DNA from: Acanthacorydalis orientalis | Lineage: Eukaryota > Arthropoda > Insecta > Megaloptera > Corydalidae | NCBI GenBank assembly: GCA_034766995.1 | Contig: CM068313.1 | Span: 37,080,996 to 37,144,995 of the forward strand | Reading direction: 5' to 3' | Length of the DNA: 64,000 nucleotides | Part shown: positions 13,645-33,445 of the stretch, piece by piece | How positions within the stretch are numbered: the stretch's first letter is position 1 | Layout: every line of letters starts with the position of its first letter | Program-made: the position numbers and the translations under genes | The notes under the pieces: model-generated | Database searches by the model: none | Seen by the model: only the letters and a program-made list of their open reading frames with translations | What the model was told of the DNA's origin: nothing

Positions 13645-13645
<1 letters not shown>
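13261..13645. mobile_element. hAT-like MITE between two (AT)n tracts
   Basis: Termini TTAGTGATGGGCAAC (left) and TTAGTGATGTGTGT (right, reverse strand) form a 10-12 bp inverted pair typical of small hAT elements, and the interior carries several ATCGATT words. (AT)n tracts lie at both sides. No clear 8-bp duplication could be read in the repeat flanks. Confidence 0.5.
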
Positions 13646-13708
<63 letters not shown>

Positions 13709-14860
13709 GTGTGTATGTGTGTGTGTGTTAATAGTCGCATGTATGTAAAGTAAAGCATGCACTGTTTTCGTTTACAAAGCTAAGCGTATTCTTGCCACAT
13801 GCTATATAATTTTTGATACTAACATTTATACAGTGTCACATGCCTGCATACTTCGATTAGTTATAAAAAAAATTAATACTGTTCTGTTCATACATCGTTT
13901 TCTATAAATAAAAAGGTATTATGCTTACTTTTACATTATAACTTCTAAATTACTTTTTCTTAAAGTTTCATCAAATACCTTCGACACGCATTATAACGCC
14001 GGTGGCACACTTTGAGTCTTGTAGGAATTAACGCTAAGGATAGATTCAATTTTACAAATGAATTTTTATTCCCCACAAACCGTTCAACTTCTTTAATCGA
14101 AATGTTCAATAATTGACCGTTTCAATCATTGCATTTGTACATTTCAATTAAAAGTATTAAACTACTGTGATAATACGTTCTGAAAGTCTTAAAAAATTGG
14201 AAAAATCCGTACGCCAAGCTAAAAAGTGAAAAAGCTCGGCGTTCAGTGCTATTAACAGTCACGCTTACTCTTGACGTACCAAACGTTTACGATTGTGTAT
14301 TAGTTTGTTACGTTACACTAATGGAATCGTTTTTTTTTACATATATTATGATGCGATCCGTTTCAATTTTATGAGAATAACCATCCATGTATAGCTAACA
14401 ATTGCATTTGAAGTTTTAATTTGGTATCAATTAACCCTGTCCTTTACTAATATTTCTCCTGGATTGTCACTATTTTCAGCTTAATAATTTCTTATTAATC
14501 CATATAACATATATATAAAACACAATATCCATTGTTCGATTGTCTAGTATCCTACAATTGAAAATGTTGTAAAAAAAACTTCTTATTCCTTTCATAACAT
14601 ATGAAAAAAAACTTCATTAAGTTGTGTAATATTATTTAGAAACTGTATTGATTCATAAATATAAAGACATAAAAAACTCGTATAATAATATTTTATACAA
14701 ACAAGTTAAGGTACTTTAGAATGGCTTTGCCATTCTCTACTGAGTAAAACAAAAGAAACGGTTACAAACGAATTAGCACAAACAAACCACTGACAATAAC
14801 AGATACTGACATTGATTTGAAAATTTATTTCGGTATGAAAGTTCCAAGTTTTTATTAATA

Positions 14861-14938
14861 TTAGTCTGGTAGGAAAATAATTGCGTAAATGTGTATGAAT
14901 TTGAAGGTCATGAAACGCAATTATTTTTCTACTAACCA
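14861..14938. repeat. Short palindromic MITE, copy 1
   Basis: About 78 bp running from CTGGTAGGAAAATAATTGCG to an inverted match ending CGCAATTATTTTTCTACTA. A second copy at 29795-29869 shares both ends and the interior GAATTTGAAGRTCAT. Confidence 0.6.
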
Positions 14939-15141
14939 AATATATTTTTAATGTAACAAATATTCTGTTTTATAGCTCTTCTATTAATTTGTACAAATAT
15001 TTTTTTTTGACAGAGATAAAGATTTTCTTTATTTAAGAATTTATAAAATTATCAGTGCGACCGAACATTTTCAACCTGCTCGTTGGAAAAGAAATGTTAT
15101 CTCTTATTGATCTATTCATATTTTTTTAAAGTGCTTTTTAT

Positions 15142-15206
<65 letters not shown>

Positions 15207-15263
15207 TGTATGTGTGTGCATATATGTATGTGTGTATTTAAAAATAATAATATAAAATCACCT

Positions 15264-16328
15264 TTACCCCGAAGCTGAAGGCACATTATAATCAAATAAA
15301 TTAGCACGAGCAGCATTAACCAATGGATTAATTGGACCACAGAAACCGTTGAAGTCATCCATATCTAATGCGAACAGCATAACTCCGGCATATCCTTTCG
15401 TCTTCAGCCAGTCAGTTTTAGCTTCAATACTTTGCGTATTTTCATATCCAATCCATTGGTCATCTTTATATATGTAAGGAACTTTTCCAATGTCGTCCCA
15501 TCCTCTTGTCCATCCAGAATTTTTTGTTTCTGTTTCCGAACATATCTAAAAACGTATGATTACAATGAAAATAATCAAATTGTTAATAAAGAATTCAGTT
15601 TTTTTTTTATTAAATTCAGTTATTACTAGAGGGGTTCTCTTATTAATATTTTATTCAGTCGAATGTATATGTTTTTTATGCAAGAATACTTGGTTTATAA
15701 CAACTGATGATTCTTTTTAAGTTTCAAATTAATTTATTTCTTGAATAATTAACTCAAAATAATCGCCACACTTTTGAATCGTTTTGTAATTCGGTTGTAT
15801 TTATTTCAATAAAATATTTTAATGACTATACTATTAAATATATATTTTTCATAATAGTGTCACCGTTCTACACAAAATGCTATTTTCACGTTCATATCAC
15901 TTTGTTTGAACTTGAATTATTTTAATTTGTGTTAATTTTATATATTTGTTACTATACAATTTTATTCGATCGTTAAGCACTCTAATACACATCTAATATA
16001 TACCGATTTATTTTATGTAAGTAACGAACACCACATTCTTTTCTTTTTAACCTTCGAATGTTTAATAAGAAGCAACATTTTTATACAGTTCAACATATTT
16101 CAATCACCACGACAGTGCTAGCGCAAATATAGAAAAAAATGATTTAAAATTAAATCTTTTTTCTTATATTCAATTTTTTAACTTGATCTGCTTCTTTTCA
16201 TATTAAACTTTTCACTCTTTTTGACAGTTTTATTATTGATATCAAAAATAAAATAGACATTATCCTAATTTGGAAATTTTTACTTAAATGTCAGATGTTT
16301 TCCAATGTCATTACATATATACATACAA

Positions 16329-16380
<52 letters not shown>

Positions 16381-17930
16381 ATGTGTGTATGTATTTCTGA
16401 TTTCTTACTCGGCCACTTTTTTATTTTCTTACCCGGCCATTTATCTTTTTCTACGCCTATTATTATTTAGATGTACTATTAAGTAATAATTTCTGTTGTC
16501 CAAATATTGCCTTTCCTTTTTGCAGTATGTCATTTTCATTTTAATTTATACCATTTTACCTATTAATAGTTATTATTACGTCTGCAATGTCTGTTTCCTT
16601 GTCCACTCTAACTTTCCTTGTTATTCATTACATACATATGTCTATGCTTGTCTGTACTGTTTGAAGTCACTAAATTATTTTATATTTGAAATGAAAAACT
16701 CATATTTCACTTTTATACATAAAGATATGCACAATATATTCATTGTATGTTTATTAAGAAAAGTGAAATTCAATTAAAATATTAAACCGTTCAATATACA
16801 TGAACTTCATTCAATTTTTATTCTTATAATCCTTTTTACAGCGAAAGAGCCATTCTCAGTAACAAGTGTGGCTTAGTATGTGACTGCTTCAATTTATGTT
16901 TCTATTATTTTAATTTAAACTAACAAATTTAATAATCATAAATTATGTTTTTATTGTGGTTCATATTGCGACCTATTTCTCAATTTATTTCATTTCCTTA
17001 TTCAGTTGTTCTATAGTGATTAGGAAGATATATAGATAATATCATCACGAAAATCTAAATAACTCAATCATTTGCCTTTTGTTCTTTTATTATCCAAGTG
17101 ATTCGAACATGGTTAATATAACAATAATTTCAATGATATTCGCATCCTTCTATTTTAAATTGTTCGACCCTTTTGATAGTTATTGGAAGTATGTCTGTGT
17201 ATGAAGTGATTAGGTTCTTAATCAAGAATAAATTACCAATTTTATAAATATTAAAAAACTGAACATTTTAATAATCCTAATTCAGTATTGTTTTTTTTCA
17301 ACTTTTATCGTTGAAAATATTTAAATAAATATCATTAATGTAGAAATTATTATTATCTTACCTCATAATAAGCTCTATAACCATGCTCTTTAGTGTACGG
17401 GCCTTCTTTTCCTCCCTCAATTCCTCTACTAGGAGATCCAGGTCTATGGCCAAATCCAGCTGAAGTATAAGTACGTCCAAATAATGGAATTCCAACAACT
17501 AATTTATTTGGTGGACAACCTCTGTCAACCCACAATTGCATACTATCATTCTAGAATGAAGATAACATTTTTTTTTAAAAAAATGAATATATATATATTT
17601 ATATATATATGATTAATAAATTAAAATATTAGTATATATGCAAGTAAGGTTAATATAATAAAAAACGCATATATTTTATAAAATAACATTTTTGAATACC
17701 ACAAAAATTTAATTATTTGTTTTTTTAATTTTTTATTTGTTAAAAAATTTCAAACATTACGATATAAATATTCAATACAAATATTCCGATTTGTAATAGT
17801 AATTACATTAGTAGACACTTTCAAAATAAGTCAGTTTTTTTAAAACTGACTTATTTGGGAAGTCAGTTATCAAATAAGAATTTTTGGACATCGATAACAT
17901 TTTGAATATTAATATTTTAATTTACCAAAA

Positions 17931-17980
<50 letters not shown>

Positions 17981-20232
17981 ATTTTAATTTCAAAATACTC
18001 ACAACGTTCCTTAGTTCATATTCACCGGTATCGTGTGGTCTCCTAAATAATGGGCTATGAACATCCACAAATCCCGTCCAAAATCCCCGTAAATCAAATG
18101 TTTTTACATGCACTGCATCTAATATACTGAAATAATTATCAAATAAACATCTTTATGTATTATTTATTTATTTACATTTTATTTTAATTTTAAAACAGAT
18201 ATAAATGTATTAGGCCTCTGTAAAAAAATTGATCCTCTTTAGTAATAAAAATAAGTATGACATGAAATATCTGAAATAGCCATAATAATACAAGATTATA
18301 AGTCATACGAGATAAAAAAAACACATCTATAAATAGTAAATATATTGAATACACAGAAGGGAGACGAAATTAAAAGATAAACTAAAGTTAGTCGTAGAAA
18401 TGAGAAAAGAATAATAACTATTTATATCATTTCAATATTGAAAATTAAGAATTATAAAAAGTTATAAATAATTTCTAATATGAGTTTTAATTAAATGCGT
18501 ACAAGAATAATTGTTGTTTATAACAATAACTGTTCTAACGAATATATTAGTAAACAAATATTAATTTCAAATAATAAAAAAACCGATATCACTCTTTTCT
18601 AACAGCATATACTAAAAAACTGTAGAGTGAAACAAGAGTCTATTTGTCTAGATAAAATTAACAGACAAAAAGATTACTTGGTTTCTGTGGTTTTTTCAAT
18701 GGATTTACTCACATAATGGCTTTTAATGTCGTGATAATAAATGTTACTGTAACAAATCATTTCCTAAATAGTGTTTTTAAACTTGATTTTTTTTTACTTC
18801 ATTATTATCAAATAACTCAGCAGCGACATCATTTAATTAATTGACTGTCAATATTAGTCGTGTTGCCAGTAAATAAAACGTTGAAAATAGTAATTTTCGT
18901 TAAGAAGATATTTTCATCTCTAAAGAAATTTTAATGTTAAAATCAATCCAAAACTAACCCGCATAACTCTCTCACGTGATATCCTGCATCGATTTGCTGC
19001 ACTTGAGGCGGACCGTCCATTGAAATTTCCCAGTTTTTCTTTTCTTTATTAAATGCAGCACGCAATTCTCTCACAAAACTTAAAAAGTCGTCTTTATTCG
19101 AGGGCACACCATCACGATCAGGGGCCCCGGGAAATTCCCAATCCAAAGTGATTCCATCGAGATTATAATACTTAATGAAATCTATAATGGTTGATAGATA
19201 CAAAATCAATAATAAAGTTTAATTGGACATTTATTATTAAAATAGGTTTACCTATAACACTCCTTATGTAAGTTTCGCGTCTTTCTTGTGTAGAAACCAT
19301 TTGAGAAAATTTATAACCACCTTCGCCCCAACCACCTGCCGATATTAAATAAGTTTGTTCTGGAAATCTTCGTTTAAGTGATGTAAAATTTTGAAGACCT
19401 TTTTGAATGATATCCGACTAAAATTGAGGACATTATTATTCAAATAATCATAGTATTATAAAAAATGAGTATTATTGATATTTAGAGAGATAATATTTTT
19501 TATCGTTCTTATATATAATGCTGGTATAACCAATCAAAATTGATGGGAAAATTGAATGAAACACAGACGGAAAAAATTGTTTATTGGTTTTTACAACATG
19601 ATAATTTAAACATAATAAATACCTAAGAACGAAACTTAATGAATTAAACTTGAAACTTATGAGCTGACAAAGCAAACATTTCTCGTCACATTGTTAGCAG
19701 GAAAAAGTGACGAGAAATGTGGGTTTTTATCATTAAGAGGATTTTATAAGTTAGAGTTAATAAAATAATCACTTGTCGAAAAGGTAAATTGGGAACCGAC
19801 ACATTCAAATTTTAAACCGTTAAGTTAATAAATCTTTATTGATATTTTTTTGATTGTCGCTTACGCGCATTTCAATAGGGATGCCATCATCGTCATAGTA
19901 TCGAGGTAAAGAAAAACCTCTATCAGAAAACAGACTTTTCTGTTTCTTAATACTTTAAGATGATGGAATCGCCATCGAAATGCACATAAGCATAAATTAT
20001 CAATAATTATTTATTGAACATTTTTGACCACAAAATTTGTTTGTGATTTGTGTAGTGAAAAAAGAATTTATTTGAGAAAGTGAGTTGTTTTAGTATCATA
20101 ACTGTGTTCTGATCAAAAATATTCGTGAACAATGGCGCAATTTTTTTTAAAAAAATAAACACGAATGGAATGAGGAGGCTAAAACTTTCTCACTAGCATT
20201 TTTTCTCTCTCTCGTCATCTCTCCCTCTCTTA

Positions 20233-20263
<31 letters not shown>

Positions 20264-21232
20264 AATAGGGGGGTGTTGTGCGATGATAACAACACAACAC
20301 AACACCTCTCTCTCTCTCTCTATATATATATAGAGAGAGAGAGGGAGAGAGAGAGAGAGAGAAAGAAAATCAGGGAGAGAGGAAGAGAAAGAAAGAAACA
20401 TAATATTTTTTATTTACAATTTTCTTTGAAGATATCAAAAATAAGAAATATAAAAATAATAAACACTATAATTCGAAGAAGGTACTAAAATATTATAAAC
20501 ATTATAAATGTCATTATATATGCAGAATTTTTCTAAAATGAATTAACAAAAGTACATAGTACGATTCTACGTTCAAAAATAATGCGAAATAACATTATTA
20601 CATACTTCAATAGGTAAATCGTTTTTCTCTGTATAGGCTGTTTGATAATTTAATAGACTAGTAATTCTATCGTGCATGCATTTTTCTTAATAGCTTGTGA
20701 AATGTTTAATCTGTTAGGATTCCATTATGAACAATTTATACAATAATACAAATGTTTACCTTTCTTTTAAAATCGCTGCGCTGCCATAAAAAAATCAGAA
20801 GTTATTCAAAAAGGATGCATGCAAGATAATATTAGACTATCAAATGATCAAATAGATCATACCGGGAGAATGGTGCATTTTTCGAAAACATGTTATCATG
20901 TTATATTTTTGTACATAGAAGCACGCTATGCACTTTTGTGCATTTATTTAGGAACTGTATATATATATATATATATATATCAAAAAATTACCGAAAATAA
21001 TTCATTTAATATTTTTGGCTAAAGAACTTTGTTGTGGTTTGTGGAGTGAAAAAAGAATTTATTTGTGAAAGTGAGTTTAGTCTCAGTGTCAGAACTGCGT
21101 TGTAATAAAAAAATATTCGTGATCAATGGCTTAATTTGAAGATAAAAATTAAACACTAATGGAATGAGATCGCTGAAACTCTCTCACTGCCATTCTATCT
21201 GTCTTTATCTATATCTCTCACACACACTCTCT

Positions 21233-21284
<52 letters not shown>

Positions 21285-21524
21285 GGAGAGAGTGTGTGTG
21301 GGAGAGAGAGATAGAATGGCAGTGAGATATATATATATATATATATACAAATTGTATATATATATATATATAGACTACTGAAAAACTGAACACAAAAAAG
21401 CCTTGTGAGGGATCCATTTATGTAGGAATTCGTCGCAGTGTTGATGTTTGATCTGTTAAATGTTATAACACTATATAAAAGTCATATATAATAGTAAAAA
21501 AATCTCATCTATAAATACATAAGA

Positions 21525-21567
<43 letters not shown>

Positions 21568-22064
21568 AATTATAAAATTAAATTAACTAATTTTACACAA
21601 ATTTACCTCAGGTTCGCGTACTAAAACATTCCAAGTATTGTTATTTACACCAATGAAAGCGTACACGAGATGTGTACATTGATCTTCTGGAATATCATTA
21701 ATTGTATAACGACCCAAACTGGGTCTATATAACGCCCAGCTACTGTAATAACAAACAATCCGAGCATCTTTAGCACAAACGTAAACTGAAACAAGTTTAA
21801 AAATAAATGCAACGATTTACAAAAACCAGAAGAAATTTATATCAAGGATATTCATACGACTTTTTATACAATACAAACGTATACGTTCAATACACGCATG
21901 TATGTAAATATATATTTACTTAGTGTGTGTTTATATTTGTGCGTAAACAACAATTAATTTACCATTCCGAGAACTATTATCTACGTAATGTATTTTCCAA
22001 AACAGACTTCATTAGTAATATTTGACTAAAATGTTAATGTGCGTCTGACATATATTTTTAAAAG

Positions 22065-22116
<52 letters not shown>

Positions 22117-22794
22117 ATGCTGTAACTCCATGGATAATAAACACAACGTTTAATGTGTCTCAGTTTTAAAAATTTTCAATTTTTTGAACATTTTTAAATG
22201 TTTATAAATTATTGTACTTAGAACAAACGTTTAATTTACCGTTTTCAAATTAATAAACAGTAGCCGCAAAACGAATGAAAAAATAACACGAAGACGCCAC
22301 ATTAAATTTGGTATACGGATTTAAATCTCGAATATTAAAAAAAATATTATCAATTCTCACACAAATTTAAATAAACATTACAATTTCTAAAGACCCATCG
22401 CCAATTAATTTGATAGGAAAAAAGATAAATCGATTATGTTGAAAAACATTTCTGAAGAATGAACTGTGCTTTCATGTTTCTTAATAATCTTTTTTTTTCT
22501 TATTAGTTAATGATCTAGCTGTCGACGCGCCCCTAAATCCCAAATATCTTATGTTAGTTAATGATCACTTATATACAGTAAGAAGTTTAATATTTTTTCA
22601 TACTTTAATAAATAATTTTATAATAGAGAAAAAAAAACGATTTTTATAAAACATTCCTTTTAGAAAATTATAAAAAACTATATATCAATTAACTTTAATG
22701 AAAATATTAATTTTCGCGATATTTTTCTCTTTCCTTTTATTTATCTATACATCATACTATATATATATATATATATGTATGTATTTATATTTAT

Positions 22795-22853
<59 letters not shown>

Positions 22854-22947
22854 TATATATGAACGTATATGCAATTATTAATGTACATTATTTATACTCA
22901 CCGGCTATTGTCACTAAAAGAACACATAATATACTAAGTTTGTTCAT
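15264..22947 (-). CDS. Chitinase-like gene B (GH18), complete, 402 aa
   Basis: Complete seven-exon gene on the minus strand: 22902-22947, 21607-21785, 19252-19417, 18959-19181, 18003-18126, 17362-17550 and 15264-15545, totalling 1209 nt including TAA. The start is the only ATG before a hydrophobic signal peptide ([16 protein letters not shown]), and exon 1 ends in phase 1 as in A, C and D. Domains in order: first strand with Cys pair ([15 protein letters not shown]), ISAGGW (G103-W105), catalytic segment DGITLDWE (D139, T142, D144, E146), the MxYD-equivalent KTFD (K213-D216), [21 protein letters not shown], then DDQWIGYE and [12 protein letters not shown]. The middle Asp of DxDxE is Thr142, the MxYD Met/Tyr are Lys/Phe, and the active-site Trp is Phe367. 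Length is typical of a catalytic domain without a chitin-binding module. Probably extracellular; hydrolysis likely weak or absent, chitin-type glycan binding possible. Confidence 0.93.
15546..17361. other. Intron 6 of gene B (1.8 kb)
   Basis: AT-rich intron with an (AT)n tract at 16336-16376. A pair of related blocks ACTCGGCCA and ACCCGGCCA follows it. No gene or identifiable transposon. Confidence 0.6.
19500..19770 (+). repeat. Dispersed hairpin repeat, copy 2 (intron 2 of gene B)
   Basis: Shares TTATTGGTTTTTACAACAT, AAGAACGAAACTTAATG and TTAAACTTGAAAC blocks with copy 3, and the CTCGTCAC...GTGACGAG hairpin (19682-19714) with both other copies. The hairpin loop is diverged here. Confidence 0.65.
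19858..19992. mobile_element. MITE with about 48-bp inverted ends (intron 2 of gene B)
   Basis: Left arm begins GCTTACGCGCATTTCAATAG and the right arm, read on the other strand, GCTTATGTGCATTTCGATGG; similarity continues through GATGCCATCATC / GATTCCATCATC over about 48 bp. Total about 135 bp, so it is nearly all arms. Class unknown. Confidence 0.55.
20030..20215 (+). repeat. Dispersed repeat R3, copy 1
   Basis: Shares GAGTGAAAAAAGAATTTATT-type sequence, AAAGTGAGTT, ATATTCGTGA-CAATGG and TCTCACT-GCATT blocks with 21027-21200, and the first blocks with 43378-43460. In intron 2 of gene B. Identity of the family is unknown. Confidence 0.55.
20215..20365. repeat. (CT)n/(AT)n/(GA)n inverted simple repeat
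   Basis: CT-rich runs, then TATATATA, then GA-rich runs make a self-complementary block at 20308-20362. A second CT/AT run precedes it at 20220-20262. Confidence 0.7.
21027..21200 (+). repeat. Dispersed repeat R3, copy 2
   Basis: Second copy about 1 kb from copy 1 in the same intron and orientation. It runs directly into the CT-rich arm of the fold-back structure at 21180-21335. Confidence 0.55.
21180..21335. repeat. Fold-back: about 60-bp inverted arms around an (AT)n core
   Basis: The left arm (CTCTCTCACTGCCATTCTAT ... CACACTCTCTCCATAT) is repeated inverted on the right (ATATGGAGAGAGTGTGTG ... ATAGAATGGCAGTGAGA), with 21235-21280 (AT)n between. The whole block is one long hairpin. Confidence 0.8.
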
Positions 22948-23617
22948 CTTAAACAAAGAAACACAAAGACTAAATGAACAAGAAATAAATTCACACAATA
23001 ATATCGACTTCGCTGTTTAAAATGAAATTCCACGTCCCCAACAGTGAATCTCTCAAACAATACTGACTTCAAAGACAGTGTAGAAAAGATTGCAACTTTA
23101 ACGGAAAACCCAGATTTCTTACGTACATGTAGGAAAAAATACGTACGCTTTATTAACAGTTCTGACAGATAGTTTAACGTGATTATATTCACATGCGGTT
23201 TCAAACTTGTACAGGCAGACGTAAAAGCAAATTTAAAAGTGAAATGAGGTACATATTTTTTCTATCGTTACTGTACAATAAATTTATTTTATTTTATATT
23301 TGTAGAAGATGACCAAGTGAATTTCAATATCATTTATAAATACAAAGCAATGTATATACAATTTGTATCAAAGTAGTTTCATTTCTGTGCAGTGTAAAAA
23401 AAAATAATTTAAAATATTCAATGAAATTTCTGAATGATAATTAGTGTAAACAGATCTACGTTTTTATATTTATTACTGAGAAACAGTGCGATAACATTCA
23501 ATCAATCTGACCTTGTTTTTTGAAATCACGCAACTTTTCTATTTGGACCTCTGTTTTGCAATAAATACTGTTACAAATTATTATAATTTGAGATATAAAC
23601 ACGTAGTATATACATAC

Positions 23618-23664
<47 letters not shown>

Positions 23665-23759
23665 GTGTATGTATTTCATTTCTTATTAATTTACAGTTTG
23701 AAGCAAACACTATGACAAATTTATCATTAATAGCTTACCAAAAAAGTGTCAAGACCGAG

Positions 23760-24300
23760 CGAGTTAAACACAAACAGTTATCGCAAAAAGATTTTATTTA
23801 AATTTTAACATGATCCTCTCGCCTCTCTATATACAAAAATGAATGACGACGAAAGGTCAGAAAGCCGTTTCAAAACTCTTCTTTTAATATCGCTCTAGTT
23901 TCTTCATCGCTATTACCTTGATGATTTTCGCATTCTCAAAAAGTGATCTTTCAATTGTATATCGATTTTTGTTAATAAAAAAGCCGTCCAATCTCAAACA
24001 TAGTGAATACCAGGAAACGGTTAAGTACGTTGGCCCGTTAACCTTTTTGTTGCCAAGTAACGCAACGCAATTAGTCGACATGTAAACAGAAGTGTTTTCA
24101 TGAAGAAGACATCCCTTGTTTTGATTAAGGTGAACGCGACGAGTCATTTGTTACTCGAGCCTGTTCATTACTTCCAGATAGAATCTTCTAATCACTGTTT
24201 GTTCTTTCAACGCAAATGCAGGAATAATGCTCTTTGTGTCAAAAAAAGCGATGAACATTGTTTGACAGGTGCTTTTAGTATGCGAACTTGATCTTGACTC
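23760..24300 (-). pseudogene. Mariner-like transposase relic
   Basis: Minus-strand reading gives HENTSVYMSTN where mariners have HDNAPAHTS, then a region aligning loosely with the YSPDLAPCDFFLFP block (SWYSLCLRLDGFFINKNR), and a C-terminal FRRHSFLYIERR-type tail in another frame. Similarity is by eye and several frames are needed. Confidence 0.4.
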
Positions 24301-24597
24301 ATCCGAAATAATCCGAGCTAATGTTACTGATGTTTTGTCTGTAAATTATACTTAAAACATTAAATATCATCGCCAATGATCACATCTGTTTTTATGTTCG
24401 TTTGGATATCAATTGTTTGGACAGTTATGGCAACATAATATTTATCGTTCTTTCATAGGTTTCAGAGATCAGAAAAATTCGGGAACAAAATAAAAACATC
24501 GTTCTCTTGTTTAAATATTGAGGGATGTTATTTTAATTGAACATGTGGTATGGAGTAACCTAGTAAACGTGAACTCCACCATACTCAACAAAGCACA

Positions 24598-25440
24598 ACA
24601 AAGCGGGATATGTCGATGACCTAAACATCATGGGAAGATCTATACTTGCCATTGAAGAAGTCTTTGGACCCTTTGAGACTGCTGCAGCAGACATTGGTCT
24701 TAGAATAAATGAGAATAAAAGCAAAATAATGCTGCAAAGTACAAGACGAAAGAGAAGATTAGATCAAAACCTCGCCATCGATGATTACAATTTCGAGCTT
24801 GTAAACAATTTCACATAACTTGGCTCAAACATCGCCAGTAAAAATGATGAATCTCAAAAAGTACAAAAACGAATAGCAGCAGAAAATAGAACATATTTCG
24901 CGCTCTCGGTCATAAAGAGACCATGTTTCTCTATGCACATAAAAATGTGCATAGAGAGACCAAAATCCGACTATATAAAACCGTCATCCGAACTGTCATA
25001 TCTTATGGAGGTGAAACGTGGATCATGTCAGCTAAATCCACAAAAATGTCGGATATCAACGAAAGAAGAATGCTGAGAAAAATATTCGGGCCAGTAAACG
25101 ATGGACGTATATGGAGAATATGCTACAACTTCGAATTATGCAGTCTATAGGGAACCAAAACTATTGGTCTTTATAAAAATACTCTGCCTGCGATGGGTAG
25201 GTCACACTGACCGGATTCTGGACTCAAAAGTACCAAAAAGGGCCTTGTATGGATACCTAGGTGAGAGAAGGTCTGTGAAAACCAAGGCTCAGATGGATAG
25301 ACAATGTAGAGAAGGATGCAGTGGAACTGTTGGGATTAAGGAACTGGAGAAGAACTGCCAGGCAGAAAGATGTCTGGAGGCAGAAATTTAGAAGTCGAAG
25401 GTTTGATTTGGGTTGTAGCACCATCAAAGAAGAAAAAAAA
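24598..25440 (+). pseudogene. Non-LTR retrotransposon (probable RTE) 3' fragment
   Basis: The plus strand starts inside the reverse transcriptase with the GYVDDLNIMG (YxDD) motif and continues AAADIGLRINENKSKIM, KRIAAENRTYF, KNVHRETKIRLYKTVIRT, SYGGETW, RRMLRKIFGPV, LRWVGHTDRI and ELEKNCQAE in three frames. 5'-truncated, with stops and frameshifts. Ends near an A-rich tail (25431-25446). Confidence 0.75.
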
Positions 25441-26087
25441 ATATTTAAATATATATTTTTATGCAGTTTACTTTTTATACAGAACGTCAAGAAATCGTTG
25501 TCAATAAGAAAGCATACATATTCAACGCGCTGAAACACAATCTGGTATCTCATCTTTTAAGTCCACAACTAAATATTTCATGTCGCACAAAGGTCTTAAT
25601 TTTAATATACTATAGTTATTGTATATTTTTTTCATCATCTCTTATGTTTCAGTGACAGTTTTTCCCAGTTTTGAAACAAATAACAGTGACTCTGCGCTAT
25701 ACTGCATTTTATTAAGGCTTAGATCTATATCAATACGAATATTATTACTTTGTACTCGCATAATATGCAATCAGTTTGAAAACTTTTTTATCTTACTGTA
25801 TATTTGCGTTTAATTTAATATATATTAAGTCATATCTAATGTAAGCTATTGCTAAATTCGTTATATTCTCTTTTGTGATAAATATTTGGTTTCTTATCTT
25901 TTCAGTTTCCTACTGTACACAGTTAAATAATTTATCTTTTATGACAAATTCGTTTATAATTATTCACTTCTATTAATTTCATTAATACTTAACAATAATT
26001 GTTTCATTCAAAAATTATTTGAATTAATTAATGATTTAATTCTTGGAATTAAATCATTAATTCCTTGAATTAATGATTTAGACGCTG

Positions 26088-26138
<51 letters not shown>

Positions 26139-26236
26139 TATATAAAATTAAATTCTAAAAACTTATTTAATATATTGACACTGAAAATAATTAATCTAAA
26201 ATAAAATTTATACTTAGTTATTTTATTCTTCGTTTC

Positions 26237-26312
<76 letters not shown>

Positions 26313-27078
26313 GATATTATCCGAATTATATTTCTGTTGGTGATTTTTTTTCTTATTCGCCTGCTACTACCGATGTTTCCATAATGTTAAAATGTTCTCT
26401 TTTAGAATTGTTTTCAGTTATACGATATTAAAATTCTCTTCATATTCTATGCTTAATATATTTTCTTTCAAATCGAAACAATGGTTGTAAAATGTAAATT
26501 ACCAAGAAAATACGTGTGTAATAATATAAATAGTATATTGAAATTAATCAAAACAACATAGAAAGGTCACACTCCAAAGAAATGAGAGAACTGTATAAAT
26601 GTATAGAAACAAAATCAAATATAATTGACTAATTGAACAGATGAATACCGAAAGTAACATTATATTAAATGGGCTAAATGAAATTAATTCAATTCCAATA
26701 TCATAACTAAAGACAACTCAATCAAACAACCTGAAGATGATGGAAACATTGGAACTGATCGTAGTACACAAATAGAGGAACAGAAATATTCGCATAAATA
26801 CAACGTAAGAAATATAAAAGAAAAATTGCTGATGCATTCAAATCAAACATGTTCGCTACCATTTTTCCAAGTTTATATTGGGTTTACCGTAGAAAATTAC
26901 CTTTAACTTGAAAAATAATAAAAATAATTTCAAAAACATTAATTTTATATATAATGTTTATCTTATTTTGTGAATTCGATTATTTCTATAAATCATCTGA
27001 TATTTATTTAGAAAAAAAAAAAACAAGAAAAATATTAAGTGAGCACATAATTATTAGTTTATGTTATGTTTTATGAAA

Positions 27079-27113
<35 letters not shown>

Positions 27114-27125
27114 TATATATATATA

Positions 27126-33191
<6,066 letters not shown>

Positions 33192-33387
33192 AATACAGTC
33201 AATGAATGAGTAAGTAAAATTGTACGCTAAATGCAGAACAGGTCACATTAAACAATAAACTTGAACTGTAAACACACTAGTCATCTTCATTGCAAATACA
33301 CAAATACCGTTTGGAAGTACATTATTTTATCAGTGCATATAAACATATATTTGATGTGTTATTTTACTTTTCGATTAAACACATACA

Positions 33388-33445
<58 letters not shown>

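Larger units (their letters stand above)
22948..27125. other. Spacer between genes B and C
   Basis: 4.2 kb without a host gene. It contains a mariner-like relic (23760-24300), an RTE-type LINE fragment (24598-25440), a 17-bp-arm hairpin at about 26027-26064, and (AT)n tracts at 23624-23662, 26092-26134, 26243-26306 and 27081-27125. The stretch 26310-27060 shows nothing recognisable. Confidence 0.6.

Noticed and set aside
13740..14850. Moderately less AT-rich stretch between genes A and B
   Set aside because: Short open frames only, no splice-linked exons, motifs or inverted ends.
17824..17853. AATAAGTCAGTTTT hairpin in intron 5 of gene B
   Set aside because: Too short and single copy; no evidence that it is an RNA gene or a terminator.
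24924..24959. Hairpin with 13-bp arms TCTCTATGCACAT
   Set aside because: It lies within coding sequence of the LINE fragment (KNVHRETKI) and is probably a local duplication or chance, so no regulatory role is claimed.
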